Origin: a virus
DNA length: 64,000 nt
IMG/VR virus record: IMGVR_UViG_3300045999_010503
Span: 1 to 64,000 of that record
Direction: 5' to 3' (one strand)
The first letter of the stretch is position 1. The number at the start of each line of letters is the position of its first letter. This document shows positions 22,787-32,153 of this stretch, in pieces. The translations under genes were made by a program, and so were the position numbers. Under the pieces are notes generated by a model. The model saw only the letters and a list, made by a program, of their open reading frames with translations, searched no databases and was not told the DNA's origin.

Positions 22787-25501
22787 TCAGTAACGGACGG
22801 TGAGTCGGAGGATACCGGCGGCTCCATTGCCGCCTCGCTTTCCGGTCGTGCCATTGGTGGATGCGCCCGCGCCCGCTCCCCCTCCTCCGGGGAAATAACC
22901 GTCCCCACCCTGCCCACCTCCACCGGCATTGTTACCGCCACCACCGGAAGCCGAGAACGCTCCCCACAAAACAAGGGGACCACCGTAGGTCGCGGTTACT
23001 CCGTCTCCGCCACCCGCCGCGCCAACAGTCGCAGTCCAATTGTTGTTCGTGATAAACGCTGCGGTGCTCGGACCTGATACGCCCCCGCCTGCGTAATGGT
23101 TGTTGCTGGCGTCGATGCCGCCACCCCCTGCGCCACCGCTACCTCCGGGGATTTCAAAGTCAGTCGATATGCCGATAGAGGAGCCCGCCGCGGAGACGCT
23201 ACCCGCGCCGCCTTGCGTCCCGGGGCGGTTGCAGTAACCCCCTCGGGTGCTCTGCGCTCCGCCAGTGGTCGTCCCGGCGCGTCCCCGTCCGTTACCGGTG
23301 GGGTATAACGTGCCCGGGGCAAGTATCTGCGTGCCTCCACCGGAAATACTGGTATCCCCACCATGAGTGCCGGGGTTGCCGTCCGTGTTATCAGTCGTGG
23401 GAGCCGCTCCGCCAAGCCCACCGGCACCGATGGTCGCCGTGATCGTCGCTCCGCCGCCCCCGAAGGTCGAAGCGGGCACCTCGATGTCGAGGCCGTTGCC
23501 GCCGCTCCCACCCCCGCCACCGCCCCGCGCCGTGCCAGCCGCGCCACGTCGGCCAGACCCAGCGCCAGAGCCGCCAGACAGAAGCTCGCAACGAATGGAG
23601 CGTGCGCGGATGGGGAGCGCCCACGTGAACGGACCGGGGAGCGCGCCGGTAGACCCGGCAGGACCGCCAGTGTCGCGACGGAAGATGAAGGACTCCTCCA
23701 TCGGCATACGTGAAACCAACGACCAGTTTGTGCCGTCGAACTGGCAACGCATGACCACCCGGCGAGCGGTCCCGTTGCCGATTGCCTCGTCAATCAGCGT
23801 CCCGCCGCTGGTGAGGTTGCGCAGTTCGATTCGCGGGTTGTTCGAGGCAGGCAGATCAACGTTGACCGTGATGAACGCGCCTGCGTGTGCGTTGGTCGAT
23901 TGGAGCGTGACCGTGTGGGTGTATCCACCCGCGCCAGCCCCGGCGGTGATCGTCGCCACCTCGTTCGGCTGAGTCGCCAGAAGCGCGAGATTTGTGTTGC
24001 CAGCGGCGGACACGGTGGCCGTGAACGCACCGGCTAGGACAACCTTCCCCGCGACCGTCGCGGTCGCGTCGGGGACGGTGCCACCAATCGGTTCCTGCGC
24101 GAGTTGAATGAAGCTGAACGCCCCGCCACCTTCATCGACAGTGTGAAACGTCACGATGGTCTGAGCGGGGATCAAAAGATCGTAACCGCCAATCGTGTCG
24201 GAGATGTAGGCCCAAACCGTCCCGATGTTCGCAACCCGGAGGCCCATCCGGGCAGAGTTCACGACAAACAGGGTATCACCGTCACCAAACAGGATCAATT
24301 GCGTGCCGTTCTCCACCGTAGCCCAATTCGTATCATATTTGAGGATACTGCTTCCGCCTCCTGCGGCGAGCACCCCAGCGGTGTTCACGCCGTCGCCGAT
24401 GCCGAGTTTCACGCGGGTAGGGGCGGTGAGACTATCGACTCGGGCGAAGAGGTGGCGCAGACCCGGGATCGTGGTCGTGTCACTCTCCAAGAGCATCTGC
24501 GGGATGATCGGGCCGACCAGTTCACCGTTCTCCAGTAGGGCAGGGGTCTTCCGCTCCAGCACCTCCAACCCGTAGAGCCCGCCTTGCGGAATGGAGCTAA
24601 ACTGGACGGCCTCGCCGGGGGCAATGACGATTGGACCACCGGTGCCGGAAGAGGTCAGAGTGAAGTCCTCAACACCGAGGTTGTGGACGAGAACAGCGGT
24701 GCGGATCGCCGTGGCTGCGCGACCGCCTCCGAAGACGACGTAGCTTTCCCCGTCCACAACCTCGGCCCACGCGGCGGGGAGGAGGATGGCGTCGCCCGAC
24801 GCCCCCGTCGTCAGCCGCACCCAGACCTTCTCATTGGTGCTGGCCGCGTAATCGTCGGGACGGACAACGCCGGCGCCGACGTCCTCGGCAGTCGTGCCCG
24901 CCTGGAGCTGCCAGGTCTGGAGCAGCCCCCCGATTAGGATCTGCACCAAGACTCCGACGCCTAATCCCGAAGTCGGGATTCCGTCGAGGGCGTCGGTGCC
25001 GCCGGTGAGGGCGGTGATCGTGCGGTAGAAGGTGAGCGTGGTCCCCGTGGGGTATGCGTTCGGCGTGGACTCGCTACCGCGGAACAGATCGTTCTCGATC
25101 ACGCAGCGCAGCGCACGGGTGGTCGTCTGGCGCCCGCTGGTGATGAACCCGATCTCCGCGGTGGCGGTGAGACTCGAGACGTCGGTCCCGCCGCCCAAGC
25201 CCAGCGCCGCATCGAGCGGGGTCGTGGCGAGGTTCGGCTGGCAAGTCCAGTAGGCCGTCGTGCCGCTGCCCGACTTCACGAAGTCCGTCGCCAGCACGAG
25301 GGGGTCCCCATCATGCACCCCCGCCGGCTTGACGCAGAAGAAGAGGCTGTCCGGGGTCGGGTCGACGACGACGTTGTTCTGGACGAACTGGATCTCCAGG
25401 TCGAGGGCGTCGCCGCGAGTCAGGTAGAGGCTGGCAACGGCTTGGCGGACGCCAGGGCCCGCGATGACTTGGCGAAGGTCGAGGTCAACGGTGAGACGCA
25501 T
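22787..25501 (-). CDS. Tail fibre protein with glycine-rich C-terminus
   Basis: 904 residues from ATG at 25501. The N-terminal ~110 residues (MRLTVDLDLRQVIAGPGVRQ, then LTRGDALDLEIQF) look like a baseplate-attachment domain. The middle is beta-rich. The last ~250 residues hold many glycine runs (GGGGGSGGNGL, GGGGATITATIGAGGLGG), as in the glycine-rich receptor-binding tips of phage fibres. GGTTGAC lies 16 nt before the start and CCCGACGTCGGG sits between them. Likely host-recognition fibre. Confidence 0.75.
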   Translation of the reverse strand: MRLTVDLDLRQVIAGPGVRQAVASLYLTRGDALDLEIQFVQNNVVVDPTPDSLFFCVKPAGVHDGDPLVLATDFVKSGSGTTAYWTCQPNLATTPLDAALGLGGGTDVSSLTATAEIGFITSGRQTTTRALRCVIENDLFRGSESTPNAYPTGTTLTFYRTITALTGGTDALDGIPTSGLGVGVLVQILIGGLLQTWQLQAGTTAEDVGAGVVRPDDYAASTNEKVWVRLTTGASGDAILLPAAWAEVVDGESYVVFGGGRAATAIRTAVLVHNLGVEDFTLTSSGTGGPIVIAPGEAVQFSSIPQGGLYGLEVLERKTPALLENGELVGPIIPQMLLESDTTTIPGLRHLFARVDSLTAPTRVKLGIGDGVNTAGVLAAGGGSSILKYDTNWATVENGTQLILFGDGDTLFVVNSARMGLRVANIGTVWAYISDTIGGYDLLIPAQTIVTFHTVDEGGGAFSFIQLAQEPIGGTVPDATATVAGKVVLAGAFTATVSAAGNTNLALLATQPNEVATITAGAGAGGYTHTVTLQSTNAHAGAFITVNVDLPASNNPRIELRNLTSGGTLIDEAIGNGTARRVVMRCQFDGTNWSLVSRMPMEESFIFRRDTGGPAGSTGALPGPFTWALPIRARSIRCELLSGGSGAGSGRRGAAGTARGGGGGGSGGNGLDIEVPASTFGGGGATITATIGAGGLGGAAPTTDNTDGNPGTHGGDTSISGGGTQILAPGTLYPTGNGRGRAGTTTGGAQSTRGGYCNRPGTQGGAGSVSAAGSSIGISTDFEIPGGSGGAGGGGIDASNNHYAGGGVSGPSTAAFITNNNWTATVGAAGGGDGVTATYGGPLVLWGAFSASGGGGNNAGGGGQGGDGYFPGGGGAGAGASTNGTTGKRGGNGAAGILRLTVRY

Positions 25502-25525
25502 ATCCCGACGTCGGGACGTCAACCT

Positions 25526-27463
25526 TCAGAGCACCGGCTCCATACGCACGACCGTCGCGGCCTCGAGGAACACGCTGGCTCCGCGAACGGCCGACGAGAC
25601 GTAGTAATCCGCGGCGAGCGCGTTGGCGGGCACCACCTCGGTTCGCTCGATCTCGGAAATGACGTCCCCCTCGGGGTCCGGCTCGTTCAGGGCTACCGGC
25701 CGATCCAGATACCAGCCGCCGGTCGGCGCATAGGTGAAGGTCCGCGTCCATTCACTCGGGGTCCGCGTCACCGTCACCGATCCGAGGCCGTCGCGATGCG
25801 AGTGGAAGACATTCACGATTCCATTGCACGTGCCCGTCTTCACCGTGACCACCCCGATGGTGGACGAGTCCCATTCGGGGAGACCCGTGGTCGCGGAGTA
25901 GGCGCGCACCGTGGTCAGGGTGGCGGTGCCGACGCAGGGCCAGCGATCCGCCGCGTGGTTCTGCGCAGTTCGGACGGTGGTGTCCGTCTCTACCCGGAAG
26001 CGAATCGGCACTAGGTCGGTGCTTGTTCCGTCGAGCGCCGCATGGCCTGCGATCCAGAGCCGGCGGCGCTGCCGGTAGAGCACCCGGAAACCGACTTGTG
26101 GGAGTTCTGTGCCGCCTGCGTCGATCACGTCGGCGTCGTAGAGGTATCCCGTGTCGGTCATGGCCGCCAGGACGACTTCGTGGATCGGGGTTTCTCCGTC
26201 GGCGGAGATGGGTAGGTCGATGTTGCCCGCCCCGGTGCGCAGTCGGAGCTTCATCCCACTCACCCACTCCGTCTTGTCGGCCAACAATCCGCGCACGCGC
26301 GTCGCCCATACGAAGCCTTGCGCGAGGCTCAAGCCTCCGACCAGTTGGAGGTTCCCGATCCCCTGCCCGTCGCGCCGGTAGCGGAATTGCTTCTCCGCGG
26401 TGGCACTCCACCTAAGATCGCTCGGCGACCACGCGCCAAACTCGTCGTGGTAGGGGTGTGTGATTGGCTCGCTGAGGAGCGTGCTTCGGCTGGCGACGAA
26501 GTAGCCGCCAGAGCTATCCGCGACGACCAGCATCCGGTTGCGTCGCGTGACCTCCTTCCATTTCACGCGGCGCGCGTAGGGCACTGCCGTCCCGCTCAAG
26601 CGGTATCGACCCGCAACCGAGAAAGCCCACCTATCGTCGGCTCCGCCTCCGCTGGCATCTGCGCTATTGGAAGCCACGGGACCATCTCCATTCCCCAGCG
26701 GCCCGACGTTCCCGCTAGCCGCAGCCGCCTGCGCGCGGGCGTAGCAGTCCGCCCACGTGCAGGGGTCGCTCAGTGTCACCGAAAACTCCTCGTCAGCGCA
26801 GTCCGGTTCCCGAGCGGCGGTCAGTCCGTCCGCCGTGGTCCAGGTCTGGCCGTAGCCGGAGTCGCGGAACGAAAAGGGCGCGTAGCGCCCCGGAGTTGAG
26901 CTGACAAACGTCCACCCGGACAGCGCGCACCCGCTGCCGTCCTCGTATCGCTCCAGCGTGTCCCCCGTGGGCAGCGCGCCGAGCCCCCACACAGTGCCGG
27001 TCCACACCAGCCCGGGGTGCGTCTGCGCCCCGCCCGCGACCCAGTGCTCGTAGTAGGACGTGAAGGGTGGCACACGCCGGGTAGTCCCCGAGCTGGTCCA
27101 CGTCTTGTAGAGCTTGTAGTCCACGGCCGGGAGCGGGGGCGGTGGGGGGTCAAAGTCGTAATTGTCCGGCGTAAACGCCTCGAATCCCCACGCTTGAAAC
27201 GTAACCGTCCGACGTTGGAAAAAAGCGGCCGTGGTTTCACTGGTCCCACCCACGGCGGTCACCGCGTTCCAGGCGCCGATCTCGGGGCCGAGGAACCCGG
27301 CGTCCGGGGCTTCCTCCAAGTCCGCCCCGTAGGTATGGTTCCCTGGGCGCGTGCCTGAGTGGGCAGCGTCGAAGCTCGCGTTCCAATCCCGCAAAGGGTT
27401 CGCGGAGTTAAACCACCGCGCCCGGCTGAACGGCGCCCGGTAGTCGTTAGGCAACCGCGGCAT
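25526..27463 (-). CDS. Tail tip/baseplate structural protein, unassigned
   Basis: 645 residues, no membrane span, rich in Trp/Tyr and beta-prone segments. Motifs such as FDPPPPPLPAVDYKLYKTW show a Pro linker near residue 105. Two Cys-rich spots (SDPCTWADCYARAQ) are present. It lies between the fibre and other tail genes, so it is probably part of the tail tip. No named family recognised. It overlaps the next gene upstream by 17 nt. Confidence 0.6.
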   Translation of the reverse strand: MPRLPNDYRAPFSRARWFNSANPLRDWNASFDAAHSGTRPGNHTYGADLEEAPDAGFLGPEIGAWNAVTAVGGTSETTAAFFQRRTVTFQAWGFEAFTPDNYDFDPPPPPLPAVDYKLYKTWTSSGTTRRVPPFTSYYEHWVAGGAQTHPGLVWTGTVWGLGALPTGDTLERYEDGSGCALSGWTFVSSTPGRYAPFSFRDSGYGQTWTTADGLTAAREPDCADEEFSVTLSDPCTWADCYARAQAAAASGNVGPLGNGDGPVASNSADASGGGADDRWAFSVAGRYRLSGTAVPYARRVKWKEVTRRNRMLVVADSSGGYFVASRSTLLSEPITHPYHDEFGAWSPSDLRWSATAEKQFRYRRDGQGIGNLQLVGGLSLAQGFVWATRVRGLLADKTEWVSGMKLRLRTGAGNIDLPISADGETPIHEVVLAAMTDTGYLYDADVIDAGGTELPQVGFRVLYRQRRRLWIAGHAALDGTSTDLVPIRFRVETDTTVRTAQNHAADRWPCVGTATLTTVRAYSATTGLPEWDSSTIGVVTVKTGTCNGIVNVFHSHRDGLGSVTVTRTPSEWTRTFTYAPTGGWYLDRPVALNEPDPEGDVISEIERTEVVPANALAADYYVSSAVRGASVFLEAATVVRMEPVL

Positions 27464-28088
27464 CGGGTGTCCTCCACCAAGACAGGGAGCGGGTGAAGTT
27501 CAGCACTTGCCCGAGGGCGTTGGTGCTGACGTTCGCCAAGTGGGTGGCGACCACGATGGACCCGCTGCCAGTGTTTTTGATCTCCGTGATCGCGCCACCC
27601 GTCCCGGAGACGACGTATCCGAGAGGCACATACAGGAACGCAGGCGGGGCGCCGGTCGTCTCGTCGAAAGGGGCCTGGGGATAGGCGGAGGGGTTGGTGT
27701 CGAAGACAAAGGCCAGACTCGTGCAAATCAGCGGTTGGGCTTGGTTGAGCCCGATCTTTGCCCACACGTAGACGGTGCCGGGGCCGTCGAGGTAGAAGAG
27801 CGCCGCCGTGAAGGCGCTCGGTGCGGGCACTACGCCGCCCGCCGTCCCCCAGGTCACCCAGACGGGGTTGCCGAGCTGGCCCCCGGGGCGCACCCAGCCC
27901 GGCGGCGCGGTCTTGGTCAGAGTCAGAGCGCCGGCCTCCGCGGCCGACGTCGCGCGACGCCGGGGCAGATCCGCGGTCAGGATGCGCCGGCCGCCGGGGA
28001 GGACCTGCACGCGCAGCCCCGGCCCGGCCAAGGAGACCGAGTCGATGCCGCTTGACCGACGGATGCCCCGCTCGCGTTTAAGGCCCAT
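27447..28088 (-). CDS. Tail structural protein, unassigned
   Basis: 213 residues. Basic N-terminus (MGLKRERGIRRSSG), then beta-rich sequence with many Thr/Ser/Gly, such as VYVWAKIGLNQAQPLICTSLAFVFDTNPSAYPQ. It overlaps both flanking tail genes by about 11-17 nt. No known family; placed as a tail tip protein from its position downstream of the tape measure. Confidence 0.6.
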   Translation of the reverse strand: MGLKRERGIRRSSGIDSVSLAGPGLRVQVLPGGRRILTADLPRRRATSAAEAGALTLTKTAPPGWVRPGGQLGNPVWVTWGTAGGVVPAPSAFTAALFYLDGPGTVYVWAKIGLNQAQPLICTSLAFVFDTNPSAYPQAPFDETTGAPPAFLYVPLGYVVSGTGGAITEIKNTGSGSIVVATHLANVSTNALGQVLNFTRSLSWWRTPDAAVA

Positions 28089-28761
28089 AGAGAGTTGAGT
28101 TCCAGCCCGCAGGGCCGCTTAGGAGCCACTCGCGGCGGATGGTGAACGTCTTGGCCTTCTGCTCGTAGCTCAGGCTGCCGAAAAGCCAATTCCGGCCGGA
28201 CGGGGTCGGCGGCGTCCCGTTGGGGCTGTCAATCTTGCCGATGCTCGCCAGCTCGCTCCCCGTCGGCCGGGTCTTGCTGACACGCGTCTCCCGCCACACG
28301 GCGCTGGCGTTCAGGTAGGCCTTCACGCCGATGAACTCGCCGGACTTGAAGCCGATGAAGAGGCCGTCCTCGTCAAACACCGCGCCCGCCGTGGTCGACC
28401 CGGGGGCGGGCGGAGGGCCGTCGAGACCCGCGAACGTAGCAAAATCGGGATTGGTCTCCAGCGGCTCCTGGCCGGTGCTGATGTCGAGCGCGTAGATTGG
28501 GTCAGGACTGCCCTGGACACCGAAGTAGTCGCCCACGATGTCCCACGAGCCGTCGTCGCGGCGGCTGATAGTGCGCTTGTCCATCTCGAGGAAGGACCAG
28601 CGGGGGTGATTGCTGAAGATGGCGACCTGCCCCTCGGGATTCGGGCCGTGATACCACCAGACGGCGCGGGCGGCGGACATGCCGTAGCGGTCGGTGACGA
28701 GCTGCCCGCCCGTGGTGAGGACAAGTTTGGAAGAGGCGTCGTCGTGGAGCGTGAGCGGCAC
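28078..28761 (-). CDS. Tail structural protein, unassigned
   Basis: 227 residues from GTG at 28761, preceded by GGTTGAC 14 nt upstream. It reads VPLTLHDDASSKLVLTTGGQL, with a Trp/Gly-rich middle (WWYHGPNPEGQVAIFSNHPRW). It lies directly after the divergent lipoprotein gene and the tape measure. Position suggests a distal tail protein. Confidence 0.6.
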   Translation of the reverse strand: MPLTLHDDASSKLVLTTGGQLVTDRYGMSAARAVWWYHGPNPEGQVAIFSNHPRWSFLEMDKRTISRRDDGSWDIVGDYFGVQGSPDPIYALDISTGQEPLETNPDFATFAGLDGPPPAPGSTTAGAVFDEDGLFIGFKSGEFIGVKAYLNASAVWRETRVSKTRPTGSELASIGKIDSPNGTPPTPSGRNWLFGSLSYEQKAKTFTIRREWLLSGPAGWNSTLYGP

Positions 28762-28805
28762 GCCGATTGGTTGACGTCAACCAGGGTAGCCGTAGGGTAG
28801 ACGGC
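28762..28805. promoter_or_regulatory. Divergent promoter with palindrome
   Basis: GGTTGACGTCAACC (28769-28782) is a perfect 14-bp palindrome between the leftward tail gene and the rightward lipoprotein gene. TTGACG (28771-28776), 17 nt later TAGGGT (28794-28799) and the ATG at 28806 would fit a sigma-70-like promoter for the lipoprotein gene with almost no leader. The palindrome also supplies the GGTTGAC box before the leftward gene. Confidence 0.5.
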
Positions 28806-29129
28806 ATGAAGAAGCTGATGCTGGTTCTGGCGATGCTGGCCTTGGTGGGGTGCGGCGGACCGAGCGCGGAGCAGCAAGCAAAGACGACGGAGCTCGTGGC
28901 GCTCATTATGGCCACCTCCCCGAAGGAGGACTGGGCCCCGGTCCACGCCCGCATCGCTGCCGCGGAACTCCCCGCGGATATCTCGAGGCGGCTGTGGTTG
29001 CTTGCCGGGGCTCGCGAGGACAGCCCCGACATCCTCGACGACCGCCCCTCGGCAAAAGAGCACCGAAGCCGGGTGGTCGCCGAGGCGAGCCGGCTCGCCC
29101 CCGATTTCCTCCAGCGCCCTGTCGACTAG
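28806..29129 (+). CDS. Lipoprotein (moron-like)
   Basis: 107 residues. A short signal peptide ends in LALVGCGG (lipobox Cys about 16). The mature part is charged and helical (AEQQAKTTELVALIMATSPKEDWAPVHARIAAAELPADISRRLW). It is the only rightward gene inside the late leftward block and overlaps the end of the tape measure gene by 4 nt. Such inserted, separately expressed lipoproteins in phages often block superinfection or change the host surface; that role is inferred. Confidence 0.75.
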   Translation: MKKLMLVLAMLALVGCGGPSAEQQAKTTELVALIMATSPKEDWAPVHARIAAAELPADISRRLWLLAGAREDSPDILDDRPSAKEHRSRVVAEASRLAPDFLQRPVD

Positions 29130-32100
29130 TCCTCGTCGGGCAGGCGGTCCCGGATCTCGCGGAGTAGACCGTTGGCCGTCTCGATGCCCCGGGCGGACCG
29201 CTCCTGAGCGGCGAGAATGGGGTCGCGGCCCTGGAAGGTGCCGCCACCGCCGCCGATGGACGCGCGCGAGTCGGACACGATCCCCGGCATACGGCCGGCG
29301 GCCTGGGCCATGAGCGACGTGGCGAAGTCGGCATCCGCCTGGCCGGAGGTCATGCCGGCGGCCGCATACTCCTCGCGCATCTTGCGCAGGCGCTCCGCAT
29401 CCTCGAGGGCCTGGGCGCCTCGGTTGTCGCCACGGGCCCGGGCATCGTCGATGGCGCGTTGCACCGCGGCGTCCTTGCGGAAGCTCTCCTGGTCGGCTTC
29501 GCGCTGGGCGGCGTTGAGCGCCTTCTGGGCGACGAGCGAGTCGGAAAGGGCCTGGTTCTTGTCCTCGATGGCGGCGGCGATCTGACGGTCGAGGTCGGCC
29601 TGTTGCTTCAGGAAACGCAGGCGCTCGACCTCGGCCTTGTTGCCGCTGGCAACCGCGGTGGCGATGTCCTGGTCGAACGCGGCGCTGGCCTCCAAGTCGG
29701 CCCGTTCACGCGCACGCAGGCGCGCGGAGAGCTCGGCATCCTGACGCGCGTCCTGGGCCTGCTGGCCCAGGTCATTCGCACCTTCCACCCGAGCTTGCGC
29801 GTTGGCGTAGTCGCGCTCGAGGCGGATGAGGTCCTCCCGGCTCGCGCCCTCCTTACGCGCGTCCTCAAGCCGCTGCTTGGCGGCGACACGCTCGTCCGTG
29901 GAGCGGAGGTTGATCTGGCGGATCTCCTCGTCCCGCGCCGCCGCGCGGGCCTTCTCCTCCGCGTCAATGGCGGCAAGGTCAGCCTGCTGACGAGCCTTGA
30001 AGGCGGCCTTCTGGCGGGCAATCTGGCGGGCAATCTCGGCGCCGCCCCTTCCCGCCCGGCCCCGACTGACGTTGGCCTTGAACGTCCGCCCGCGCACCGC
30101 GGCTCGACGAGAGTCGAAGGTCGCCTGGTCGAAGCCCGCTTCGTTACGGAGTTGCTCACGGCGGGCCGCGTCGGGGCCGGCGCCGGCGCTGCGCGCGGCG
30201 TCCTTCGAGGCCTGGGCCACGGCGGCTCGCGCCTCCAGTTCGGCGGCGCGTTGCTCCTGCATCCGAACGCGCGCGTCCGGGTCGGTGGTGGCATTGAGCC
30301 GGCGCTGGTAATCGCGCTCCTCGGCATCGCGGCGCTCCGCCTGGTCCTGCCGGAGGTCCTCAATCTCCTTCGGGGTGAGCCCAAGCTGGGACCTGTCTCG
30401 AGTGGCTTCGCTCGTGAGCTCCTTCCGCAAATCCCGGAGATAAGTCACGGTCTCCTCGTTCCGCCCAATCTGCTCCGCCGACTTGTCCTCACCTGCGGCG
30501 ACCTCGGCGTTGAACTTCGCGATGGCCTCGGCCGTCTCCAGGTATTCGGCGCGGAGCTTCTGCATACGGGCCTGCCAGTCGTCGAGGTTCTTCACTCCAT
30601 CGCGGCCCTTCTCGAGCTCCTTGCGCATGGCGGCGATGTTGGCGGCCGTCTGCGCGGCGACCCGGGCAGTCTCACGGGCGGCGGCAGTCCAACGGTAATA
30701 GGCCATCGCGGCAAGGGTGAGCGCCCCGATCAGGGCGGTCCACGGGTTGGTGAAGAGGGCGACGGTGGCGGCCTTGAGCTGACCGAGCACGAAGCCCAGG
30801 GCGACGCGGACCAAGCCGAGGCCCTTGGCGGCGACGACCGTGCTGACGCCGAGCGCGTAGTTGGCCACGGCGGCGAGGCCGGTCGCACCCGCGGCGGCCT
30901 TCATGCCGGCGGCGTGCAGGATCGACATGGTGGCGAGCAGGCCGTTCTTCGCCGCAGCGAGCCCGGCGCTGGCGGCCTCGAGAAACTGGAGACGGGTCAG
31001 GCTGGCAGTAACCGCCGAGAGCGACGCTTTGGCTTTGGTGAGCTGCTCGACCGCGGTCGCCGACTTGCTCGCGGCCGAGGCGGCGCCGAGCGTGGAGAGG
31101 AGGAACCCCTTCATCTCGGTGATGCCCTTGACGAAGCTGATCGCGGTCATCGCGGAGAGCACGGCGAGTGTGATCTTCACCGCCTCCCAGACGCCAAGCA
31201 GGGCCTTCTGCATACCCGGGAGGGCGAGAGTGTTCTCGACGATGCCGGTCTTGAAGTCGTGGACGAGCCCGCTGACGGCCGCCATGTCGCGACCGACCTG
31301 GGCGAGCACGGGGATCAGGTTGCGCGTGGCCTCGGTCATCACACGGATCGAGTTGGACTGGGCCTCGGTGAAGGGGGCGGCGAAGCCCTGCTCCATGAGG
31401 CGGCGGGACTCCTCGAGCTTCGCGTTCAGCGACTCCAAGGTCTCCATCTCCTTCTTCATGCCGCCCTCGGTGCGGGCGAGGACCTTCTCGACCTCCGCCC
31501 ACTTGTCGGAGAAGGACGCTCCGGTCAGTTCGAGATGTTGCAGCTTTTCCGCCAGCTCGTCGGTGACGACGCCCGTGCCCTGAAACTGGAAGAGCACGCG
31601 GTCGATGGAGCGCCCCCGCGCGAGCGCGTCGTAGAGCCGGCCGACGACGTGGGCCATGTCTTGGACCTGGTTGCCCGTGGCCGCAGCGGCGTCGCCGATC
31701 ATCTCCATCGCCCGGGCACCGGCGAAGGCGCCTTTCGTGAGCCGGAGCAGTTGCAGGTTGGCGTCGGCGACGGCGTCGAACTTGAAAGGGGAGTTCGCGG
31801 TGAAGGCGTAGAGCTCCTGGATGCGCTTCTTCGCCAGCTCGGCGCTGCGGAGCAGGGTCTCGAACTTGCCCTCAATGCCCTGGAGCTGGCTGATCGACTT
31901 GAGGCCGCGCTCCAGGATGCCCGACTCCCGGACGATCTTCCGCATCGTGAGTAGGATGCCCGCGAGGCCACCGGCGAAAAGGGCGGTCGGCCCCAGGAGC
32001 TTCTCCATGAAGGCGTCTTTCAGGACGTTGGCGGCGACCTGCATCTTGGACGCGCCTGCGGCAAGGTCGGCGGCCGGGCCGGCGATGGTGGCGGCCCCGG

Positions 32101-32152
32101 CGACGAGCTGGGAGTTGAGCCGGCTGCGGCCAGTGGAAAGGTTGTTGTCCAT
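29126..32152 (-). CDS. Tail tape measure protein
   Basis: 1008 residues, the longest helical protein of the late block. N-terminal motifs such as AGAATIAGPAADLAAGASKMQVAANVLKDAF, two or three hydrophobic stretches (about residues 330-345 and 420-500), and a very long charged Ala/Arg/Glu coiled-coil part (about 510-960) are typical. It sets tail length and takes part in DNA delivery. It is followed by fibre genes and preceded by tail tube and assembly genes, as in lambda-like siphoviruses. Confidence 0.88.
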   Translation of the reverse strand: MDNNLSTGRSRLNSQLVAGAATIAGPAADLAAGASKMQVAANVLKDAFMEKLLGPTALFAGGLAGILLTMRKIVRESGILERGLKSISQLQGIEGKFETLLRSAELAKKRIQELYAFTANSPFKFDAVADANLQLLRLTKGAFAGARAMEMIGDAAAATGNQVQDMAHVVGRLYDALARGRSIDRVLFQFQGTGVVTDELAEKLQHLELTGASFSDKWAEVEKVLARTEGGMKKEMETLESLNAKLEESRRLMEQGFAAPFTEAQSNSIRVMTEATRNLIPVLAQVGRDMAAVSGLVHDFKTGIVENTLALPGMQKALLGVWEAVKITLAVLSAMTAISFVKGITEMKGFLLSTLGAASAASKSATAVEQLTKAKASLSAVTASLTRLQFLEAASAGLAAAKNGLLATMSILHAAGMKAAAGATGLAAVANYALGVSTVVAAKGLGLVRVALGFVLGQLKAATVALFTNPWTALIGALTLAAMAYYRWTAAARETARVAAQTAANIAAMRKELEKGRDGVKNLDDWQARMQKLRAEYLETAEAIAKFNAEVAAGEDKSAEQIGRNEETVTYLRDLRKELTSEATRDRSQLGLTPKEIEDLRQDQAERRDAEERDYQRRLNATTDPDARVRMQEQRAAELEARAAVAQASKDAARSAGAGPDAARREQLRNEAGFDQATFDSRRAAVRGRTFKANVSRGRAGRGGAEIARQIARQKAAFKARQQADLAAIDAEEKARAAARDEEIRQINLRSTDERVAAKQRLEDARKEGASREDLIRLERDYANAQARVEGANDLGQQAQDARQDAELSARLRARERADLEASAAFDQDIATAVASGNKAEVERLRFLKQQADLDRQIAAAIEDKNQALSDSLVAQKALNAAQREADQESFRKDAAVQRAIDDARARGDNRGAQALEDAERLRKMREEYAAAGMTSGQADADFATSLMAQAAGRMPGIVSDSRASIGGGGGTFQGRDPILAAQERSARGIETANGLLREIRDRLPDED

Positions 32153-32153
32153 G

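Noticed and set aside
29459-31954. 831-codon open frame opposite the tape measure gene
   Set aside because: It is an antisense shadow of a coiled-coil gene with a biased, repeat-like sequence. The leftward frame has clear tape measure features.
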